From Uloborus plumipes (lineage: Eukaryota > Arthropoda > Arachnida > Araneae > Uloboridae), in contig JAXGGA010001091.1 in the NCBI GenBank assembly GCA_038373865.1, positions 1-64,000 of the forward strand: a stretch of DNA of 64,000 nucleotides, given 5' to 3'. Position numbers and translations under genes: made by a program. The notes below the pieces were generated by a model. It was given only the letters and a program-made list of their open reading frames with translations, had not been told where the DNA came from and made no database searches. Below are positions 56,642-64,000 of the stretch, piece after piece. Each line of letters starts with the position of its first letter. The first letter of the stretch is position 1.

Positions 56642-57780
56642 CTAATACATATTCTCCGAATTTAATCCCGACCCTGTTTTGCCCGTACACCGTACGGGTA
56701 TGGCTTTTCGGTCTTTACTGTACGACGTGCGGCATTTCGCTTTCATTGTTTCGACAATATCTTTACTATTTTTAGTAACGAGTTGCTCGCATGGTTGGCG
56801 ATAGTTGTCCAATAAATCAGAGGTCGCCAAACTTTTTGGTCAACGGGTCATTTTTGAAAATTTCCCGAGACTCTGGGGCCAATACCCTCCTCCCAGATAT
56901 AAATAGTTCATCACACACTCACTGCATTTCAGAATCACAGGAATATTTTATTTGCCTTGAAAATAACTGAAGTATGCAGTAACTACATTTTTGTCTAGTG
57001 TAGTGTCATTTCTAGAATTTAAAAGTAAGCATACATTTTATATCAAATCTTCCGCTTTTATTTGAAGAAAGTCGAATTTTTCTTTTAGCATTAGAGCTCA
57101 CATTCATTATTTATTTCACTGGGCTGTGAAAATAAAATAATCACTTAAAAATTGATACCCAACTGATTTATATTAGTAACTACCAATTCTAACCAATTAA
57201 AATTTTCCTACTCAAGCATAAGTAGTTATTATTCGAAAAAAAATAATTTCTTACTTTTTCCAATATCTGCTTCTCCACAATTCTTAAATCTATTTAGCTT
57301 TTGTTTTTAGTTTTATTATTTTTTCAATTAGGGGTCTTACTATGCTTAACTATTATTGAAACAAACCACAAAAAATAAAGAAAATATTTGCTGCTAGATT
57401 AAGACAGAATAGAGGAACTGGACTATTTGATGTTAGCACTTGAATATCTTGATGATTGATATCACAATTTTCCTAATGTGTGCAATTGAAAATTTGAGAA
57501 ATATAAATATGCAAGAAATTATCACAGTAGAATTAAACATACTTTGTAATTAAGACTGGGCTAATTTATGCCTTCAAAATCGGCAGTGGACTAGATTTCG
57601 GATGCTCGCTTCGCTAGCTACTTTTGGCCCGTGGGTCATAGTTTGGAGACCCCTGCAATGAATGATAGTTTTGCAGTCTATTATGTTTTCTATTTTGATT
57701 GGTTCAAAAGTACATGTAAATGTAAAAAAACAAAACAAAAAATGCAATAAAAAATATGACATGTTTCGGACTGAATTTTG
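56642..57780 (-). repeat. Dispersed repeat interrupted by a hAT MITE
   Basis: On the minus strand the outer parts (57664-57780 and about 56670-56817) together match 35625-35875. The segment left of the insertion is open on the minus strand (56830-56642) and reads EQLVTKNSKDIVETMKAKCR among other residues, similar to a frame in the other copy. No domain is recognised, so it is described as a relic of unknown, possibly coding, origin. Confidence 0.55.
56818..57655. mobile_element. hAT MITE, 838 bp
   Basis: The left end reads CAGAGGTCGCCAAACTTTTT, and the right end reversed reads CAGGGGTCTCCAAACTATGA. Both then continue to an ACGGGTCA/ACGGGCCA word. This is the terminal pattern of many hAT elements. 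The 8-bp flanks are CAATAAAT (56810-56817) and CAATGAAT (57656-57663), one mismatch. The uninterrupted repeat copy at 35744-35751 carries the matching target (ATTTAATG on its strand). No coding capacity. Confidence 0.87.
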
Positions 57781-59604
57781 AAAAAAAAAAAAAGGAAACT
57801 GTTAAAGGGTGAACCAGGAGGTATGAGTCGTATACCCTCCAATACAATGGTGATAATACATACAGTGACGCGTTATAATTGAAAAATGTTGTACATATAC
57901 ATTATTTCAGGTTTAATGTAGGCATTACCTAGCACATTTTAAATTAATTCAAAACAAAGATTTTTATAACATAACATATAACAAAACTAATAAATATGAA
58001 CTCAAGTTACGCCCTAAACCGTACATCTGTTAGCACTACCGATAGATTACGAGACATTAAAAACATAGTACCATAGTTTTATGTGTTAAATTTGGTAGAC
58101 ATTATAATTTAAATAACTGTTGTGAAGTTTGAAAACGTTTCAAATGTTTAATATTAAGTAGTGATGGGGGAATTAGTTGCAGATCATTGTGCTACATTTA
58201 TTTCCAATATAACTATTGTTCACGTATCCCCAGAGAATTAAATAGGATCATTTGTAGAGTTCATAATGAATAGAAATAATTCAAAAAATTTGTTAAATCA
58301 TTGCACAAAGTTTTAACAATGAAGTTAAACTATTTAGTTTAGCGTTGGCATAAAAGTTAAGCTATTTAGTTAGATTTGGTCATTTTCAAAGTAGTTATCC
58401 AGACACGTGGCATTAAATATGTAAATTTGAAATATTAATGTTTTTCCCTTCATTTTACTGCCTTTCATAATGAAAAAAAGCACTTGAATAAAATGATTTC
58501 AACTCACACTTTCACTTTCTTCTTCTTCAAAAAAGTATTTGTTTTTAGTGTCTGATTTTTTTCAGTGTCTGATTATTTATTTTGTTAAGCAAACAATATT
58601 CCTTCGGGGTCACTTTAGAAGAGTCGTTTCTATTTGAAGGTACCGAACTGTACTCGATCATTTCTATTGTTTATGTTTTCTCTCTCACTTTCTCATTTTC
58701 ACCAAAAATATTTTAAAATACTCTAAATAATACAAGTTATTGAAATGCTATTTAAGTCGAAAACGATCAAAACTGTAAGTAAAATATTATTTTGTTAGGT
58801 AATTATTTTTAAACACTATTCTTTTTTAAAGAAAGAAAAAAAAAAAAGGAAATTCCCCGAATAGTTAATAACGCAATTATGATTTAAATTTACAACATTA
58901 TATCATCCTAAATTTACATTGCATTTTTTGACTTCTGCGACTGTTATTAAGCAAATTTATTGTTTATAATTACAGTAATATGATTTAAAAGATCATATTT
59001 AATAATTAATATTTTATAAAAATGTACACAATTAAGTCCAGAAGAAAAATTTTGCCCTCTCTTGACAACACTTTTAAAGTCCTTTTTTTATCCGAAGATT
59101 TCAATTAACTGAAAGTGATTAGGTCCCGATTGCTTAATCACGTGTTTACTGTATTTATGATGTGATACCTGATCTTCAAGTTTTATTAATTAGGGAATCG
59201 TACACTTTGGCTTTTTGGCGATGGAATTTGCGACAACTTCGTAATATCGGATCTCATTTGGCTCCAACCAGTGTCCATATTCCATAAAAATTGCATTCTA
59301 AGCTCCGTTTGAAAAATAATAGAAACAGAAAGATTTCTCCATTTTCATTTTGTTTCATCCATACGTTTCAAATTGCGTTTTCTACGATCTAGAAAGGAAC
59401 TTTCTTCTTGTGCAATCAGTGTGGAATCTGTGGGAGACAGTGCTTAAGATCATGTTAAATTTAAAATTATACTTCTTAAAAATTTACTCTGCTTGGCAAA
59501 CTAAATTTTTGCGCCTAGGCCTTACCACGTTTTCGGTACCCGTACAGCAGATAAAATAACTTCCTAGTTCATTAACCCCGATGTAAAAATATGAAGTTAA
59601 GAAT
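57781..59604. other. No gene seen
   Basis: AT-rich sequence with A runs near 57780 and 58835. No inverted ends or splice-paired frames. Chance frames of about 65 codons overlap on both strands near 59350-59675. Confidence 0.5.
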
Positions 59605-59608
59605 TTAA

Positions 59609-60316
59609 GGTAGTAGTCTGGTAACTTGGGTTCAAAAAATCGAAATATTTTTTTTTGCTTAATTTGAAAGTACAATGTCTTGAGAATATACTGTGAACAT
59701 TTCAGACAAAAATTCGAAATATTTCGGGAGTTATAACGAGTTTCCTAGAGCGCCTCGGAGTTTGTTGTTGAACTTTAAACGCGTTTTACTTAAAACATTG
59801 TTTTTCCGGTCGGCCCGGGTTGTAACTTTTTTTCCACTGAACCGATTGCTTTCAAATTTTAACAGGCTGCTCTACACACTTATAGTTCTCGTCGGTACTA
59901 ACAAGAATTTTTCTCACCCCTAACTTTTTTTTACAACCCTTTCTTCGCTAAAATAAAAGGACTTTTTTTTGAAAGTACGCCATTTTGTGATTTACCTTTG
60001 AAATTTAACTTCAGTAGTTCCGACCAGAATGACATGTCTATAGATTAAGAATAATCAAGAATATTTGATTTCAGATAACATCAAGAGCCAAAATCACCCG
60101 GGCTACCCACGTGCTTTTTTTTTTTTTTGAGGTTCCAACTTCGAGTGACAATAATAATAGTAATAAACTATTGAATTTTTTCAAATAATTTTTTTTTTAC
60201 ATTTCAATATGTAAATAAAAACTCCTAATATTCAAGATAATTCATTTTTATTTTCCTATAAAAAACCACCCTCCAAAGAAGGCATGAAAATAGGCATAAG
60301 TTACCAGACTACTACC
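59609..60316. mobile_element. TTAA-flanked (piggyBac-type) MITE, 708 bp
   Basis: TTAA at 59605-59608 and 60317-60320 flanks perfect 19-bp inverted ends, GGTAGTAGTCTGGTAACTT. TTAA duplication is the signature of piggyBac-type integration, although the ends do not begin with the common CCC. The interior holds a GC-richer block (CGGTCGGCCCGGGTTGTAAC near 59810) and no transposase. Confidence 0.88.
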
Positions 60317-60930
60317 TTAACTAGTGTGATCCTATACTACTGAATCGATTTTTTAAAAAAGTCTCCTTTTTTATTTCGTTTTGGGATGGCAATGGCATCT
60401 TAATACAAAGTGATCTTAGCTATGCGCATTTTAGTCGGTGGGTTTTACAGATTTTGTTTAATATTTCCTGTCACACTATTTTATTGAAATTTTTAACTGT
60501 AAATATAAGGTAATTTCATACTTTTTCTTATTTAACGCATAAATAAGGTGACGCATATTTATTATACTAATCTATTAGCCGTGTAAGTAAGGTTTGTGTT
60601 GCACACATTGACTTATTTTAGAACCGCATTGGAGAGAAAACAGCTTAAAAAAGCCAAGTTGATAATTAAACTAAAACATTAAAAATGAAAGGGAAACAAT
60701 ATTTTATATTTTGATTTAATGTAATGTTTATATAAAAATTCTGCCATTTTATTTTAAACATACTTATATCATAAAAATAAACATAACAAAACAAAACGAT
60801 CTAACATTGTTGTTTTTGTCGCGCAAACGAATGATAGATACACACAGGGGTGCAAAATTTCTGGCAAAAACTACAAAATAATTATAATAATGATTCATAG
60901 TCTTAAATAGTTAATATATTGTTATATTGT
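60317..60930. other. No feature seen
   Basis: AT-rich spacer upstream of the small ORF at 60931. No clear TATA box was singled out because TA-rich words are everywhere. Confidence 0.4.
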
Positions 60931-61179
60931 ATGTTTAATTTATTAATGACAATTATCTGTATTGTGCAACTCACATTTTTTTTGCAATGTGAGTTAAGAG
61001 AAATGAGAAAGTCCCAGTTCTGGTACTTCATTTCTGAGTGTATTGACGTTCGTAAAAAAACTTGCGTACCGAACTTAAAAAAAAGTGATTGTTACCGTGA
61101 CGCTACAAGTTACAACAAAGAGATAGAAATCAATGATCGCAGAATATCTCAGTTAAATGTCAAAGAATATCTCTCCTGA
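60931..61179 (+). CDS. Candidate small secreted cysteine-containing protein
   Basis: An 82-codon frame begins at ATG 60931. The first ~19 residues (MFNLLMTIICIVQLTFFLQ) look like a signal peptide. The remainder is polar with four cysteines, in QCELRE, SECIDVRK, KTCVPN and SDCYRD. It is less AT-biased than its surroundings and ends in NVKEYLS. ATTAAA lies about 95 bp after the stop. No family is recognised, so no function is claimed. A GTGAGT word at 60988 could instead be a donor, making only the leader a first exon (phase 1). Neighbours are mobile elements. Chance cannot be excluded for a frame this short. Confidence 0.35.
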   Translation: MFNLLMTIICIVQLTFFLQCELREMRKSQFWYFISECIDVRKKTCVPNLKKSDCYRDATSYNKEIEINDRRISQLNVKEYLS

Positions 61180-61676
61180 CCCCTGTTACATTTTCGAAAA
61201 ATAGATAAAAGATGGACAATATTGTATCACAGTAGCCCACTTGTGTACGGTATTCTGGAACTAGAATAGCCATTAAACTTAATGAAGATGTCTTGGTTGT
61301 CAAGGTGACACTGGATGTTAGCGTCTTACGTCACTGCAATATTTCGTTATGGCTTTGCCTTTGCTCTCATTTCCCTCGGAGGATCCGTCTTTTGCGACCA
61401 AGTAACGAAGTTTCCCACTTCCTGAAGACTTGTGGCTTCTCGGTGCTCTTTAAGATTTAATGGTTGTTTGGAGGAGTTTCGTCATCGGGTTTGCGAGAAA
61501 TAAGGAAGCTATTCTTTCACCCACGGGTCAGTATTCTTTGCAGAAAAAAGTATGTTGTTTTTATTGTTTATGCTATTGAATATATTTTTAAAGAGCATTA
61601 GAATACATATATTTTATACGTGGATTGCACAAAAGTACCAAATTTAAGATTGCTCACACACATATATATGTACATG
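61180..61676. other. GC-richer island with a CRE-like word
   Basis: From about 61300 to 61530 the sequence is less AT-rich and contains TTACGTCA (61326-61333), the same bZIP word as at 14415. No TATA box, donor or coding start could be tied to it. Confidence 0.3.
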
Positions 61677-61678
61677 TA

Positions 61679-62055
61679 CACTAAAAACTGAATGTTTTTG
61701 CAGAATAATGCAGCTAATTTTATAGTAATAAACTGCGAAAATTGCTGATTTTACAGTAATAAACTGTAAAATTGCTACCATTACAGTACTAAACTGCGAA
61801 AGTGCTAATTTTACAGTAATAAAGTGTAAAACTGCTAATGTTACGGTTTATTACCTTGCATTTTACAGTTTTAAACTGGAACTTCTGCTGCCAGTATTAC
61901 TGTTGTTTTTACAGTAATACTGCTAAATTTCATGGAAATAAACTGTAAAATTTCTAACTTTACAGTAAGAAACTGTAAAATTGCTAGTTTAGCAGTTTGT
62001 TACTAAGCATTTTAGTTTTAAATACTGTAAAAACAACAGTTCATTTTCGGCAGTG
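61679..62055. mobile_element. ACTGTAAAATTGC-type MITE, copy D
   Basis: 377 bp with TA at 61677-61678 and 62056-62057. Ends read CACTAAAAACTGAATG and, reversed, CACTGCCGAAAATGAACTG. The interior is colinear with copies B and C, including GCTAATTTTATAGTAATAAA, with scattered substitutions and a few deletions. Confidence 0.85.
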
Positions 62056-62073
62056 TATATATGAGTGTATGCG

Positions 62074-62340
62074 TGAGTGTTTCTCATCTTTTTAGCTTTC
62101 GCGACCCTTATTACAACCTTAATTTTTGTCCCCCCCCCTCTTCCACGTAAACAGAGAATTAAATAATAATACAGTTTGAATATATCTGTGCTAAAATTGC
62201 GCTAAGATATTAACTGAAAACCGGCACTAAAACTAGGGAAGCTTCGTTTTTAAAAATTGTCGGTTTGCTTAGCTTTTATTAAACAGTAGTATTTTAGTTG
62301 GAGGCAAATTGAAGCTCGCTGATGCTCGCACCCCCCTTTT
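62074..62340. mobile_element. Possible hAT end fragment
   Basis: GAGTGTTTCTCATCTTTTTA then GCTTTCGCGACCC resembles a hAT terminus of the CAGTGTTTCTC...CGCGACCC type. A C run follows at about 62131. A CTCGCACCCCCC word appears near 62326, but no mirrored end was found, so limits are uncertain. Confidence 0.3.
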
Positions 62341-63173
62341 TAAGTGGGGGTATTATATAAAGGACTAAGTAATAGGCTCAGAAATACCTATTTAATATAT
62401 AAGAATGAAAATGTCATTAAAATCTAGTCCCTAATCTGAATGTTTGTCTCTAATGATTTAGCTAGACAGTGAAATAAAACTTAAGTGTATTTCAACTTTT
62501 CTGCTTCATTGTATAAATTAACCCCTTAAACTTTGGGGATGCAATAGGTTGTTTTTTCCAAGCGTTTTTATTTAAAAAGTAACGGAAAATTTCCTTCCAG
62601 AACGCATGTTGATAAACATATATTATTTTTTGTTACATAAAATCTCTTTTAGGAAACCTAAGTTTTCCGGCCATTCGACTAGATAAAAATGTACTGTAAA
62701 TTTACTTGAGAAAAATTGTCAAAATTGTATATTGACTTTCTAGCATGTATGTAATACGCAGCAACATCTTTCAAAATTGACTAAATATTAAACTATATTG
62801 TTATTTTTATCACTAAGGATTTAGCTGATCTTTAACTACATTCAACTAGTTTATTAGAATGGTTTTGGTTTTGAAATAAAACTGTTTGATTTCTAACTTG
62901 AGTAGAACATCAATCATTTCAATCAGGAGATTACTTCTCGATCCATTTTGCCATACGTATAGATACATAAGTCAGGTCGGTACAACACTGATCGTTATCT
63001 CTTTACACGACAACTACTGCAACCCGATGACAGTGAGTGTTCCATGTGACTGAAAATGTCTTGTCTCTTCAAATAATGAGATCCTCAAATCTATCGTGAC
63101 GTGTTCTTTCACCATGAAGTAAAGGTCGGGAATGAAGAGAAAATCGATGGACTCAGCCGAGGGTTTGATTACC
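62341..63173. other. No feature seen
   Basis: AT-rich sequence without repeats or coding signals. Confidence 0.45.
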
Positions 63174-63425
63174 CTGATCAGATCTTATTGTAACAGATGT
63201 TGAGTTCTTTAGTGTCAGTATGAAATTATGTAAGGTCATTTGGGGTAATTGGAGACTGAATTTTAATGTTTCAACTTTAGATTATTTTTCATTACCCCCT
63301 CCCCCCCTGATCGGATCTTACTGAAACAGATGTTGATTTCTTCAGTGTCAATATGAAATTATTTAAGGTCATTTGGGGTAAATGTAAACTGAATTTTAAT
63401 ATTTCAACTTTTGATTCTTATTTTC
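63174..63425. repeat. Two-unit tandem duplication, 133-bp period
   Basis: Unit 1 starts CTGATCAGATCTTATTG at 63174 and unit 2 CTGATCGGATCTTACTG at 63307. Both continue through ACAGATGTTGA, TATGAAATTAT and AAGGTCATTTGGGGTAA. A third partial copy of the end word, GGGGTAAATTGAAACTG, lies at 63580-63596. Few substitutions separate the units, so the duplication looks recent. Confidence 0.88.
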
Positions 63426-63599
63426 TTCTTGGATGAATTGAGAGACAAAATTTTGTGTGTTATATCCAAGGCTGCTCACTGAGACTAAGTGGGTATAAAA
63501 ATACACTTTTATAACTGCGTGTGAAAGAATTAATAATTTACATCTTGATCCAAAGTGTTTGTATTTACCCCAGAGACAAGGGGTAAATTGAAACTGATT

Positions 63600-64000
63600 T
63601 CTTTCCCCATGAGGCAGATGGAGACAGCTAATTGCAGAGCACCCAAGCAGTTTAAGAGTATAAAGAAGATTTACCTACTGTACTTGCTGTCCGAAAAGTA
63701 GAATTGAGATTTCAAAAAGTGAAAAAGAAACTAAATAGAAGCAACGTATGTAAAAATGGAAAGACATATGAAAGAACTAACTTCTATCTGTAGCAACACA
63801 TAAAGAGAGAGGAAAAAAGAGCTTGTTACAGGGGGAAAATAAGTACTATTTGAATCAGGGAAGAAAAATAGACTAATACTATTTTCACAAAAAGGTATTT
63901 AACCTTAATAATAATCTTATCATAATTCAGTTTCACATTAATTTTTTCTCTCTTTATTTGTTACGGGTTTTACAGAAACTGAGCTAAAAACGTCAATGAT
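63600..64000. other. No feature seen
   Basis: Purine-rich and AT-rich sequence to the end of the window. No element ends or credible frames noted. Confidence 0.45.

Overview
The window looks like AT-rich, gene-poor nuclear DNA from an invertebrate animal, most likely an arthropod and possibly a spider or other chelicerate. The evidence is indirect. There is no bacterial gene packing, mononucleotide and AT/AG microsatellites are common, and the interspersed elements (Tc1/mariner, pogo, hAT, a TTAA-inserting element, Helitron, tRNA-derived SINEs, a non-LTR retrotransposon fragment) are families usual in arthropods. No rRNA gene, complete tRNA gene, CRISPR array or multi-exon gene could be recognised. 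The DNA is best read as intergenic sequence or very long introns filled with transposon relics.

1-9 kb: the inner edge of a hAT-like element, a cluster of a repeated TTACGTGTGTGA phrase, a perfect short hairpin, a candidate minus-strand exon (2892-3011), two foldback MITEs (6265-6406 and 7025-7277) and a tRNA-like fragment. 9-16 kb: a nearly complete Tc1-like transposon with one frameshift (9295-10722), the tail of a non-LTR retrotransposon ORF, a foldback MITE, a promoter-like bZIP double site (14415-14434), a 145-bp tandem duplication and a mariner-like transposase relic. 17-26 kb: a tRNA-derived fragment, a second candidate minus-strand exon encoding a hydrophobic segment (18909-19019), a 389-bp Helitron, an old direct duplication and a repeated GTGACTAACGTAAC phrase.

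26-42 kb is the densest mobile-element region. It holds a TA-flanked MITE carrying a precise nested insertion, a pogo-like element with 26-bp termini, a 0.5-kb foldback, a 2.66-kb hAT-like foldback with a perfect 8-bp target duplication, a 2.5-kb compound palindrome and a 176-bp MITE. 42-64 kb contains three more copies of the TA-flanked MITE, a motif-dense GATGA/CATCG element, a three-unit 274-bp tandem repeat, a second large hAT-like element with a perfect 8-bp duplication, an 838-bp hAT MITE inserted into an older repeat, a TTAA-flanked element, a candidate small secreted cysteine-containing ORF (60931-61179) and a 133-bp tandem duplication.

The genes here do not form a pathway. The coherent story is layered transposition. 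Several insertions can be defined to the base because terminal repeats, target duplications and related uninterrupted copies are all present in the window. The least certain but most biologically interesting calls are the two minus-strand exon candidates, both flanked by phase-1 splice sites, and the small secreted ORF. A recurring theme is elements built by repeating a short phrase, such as TTACGTTAGTCA-like or TTACCGATCTGA words, at irregular spacing.
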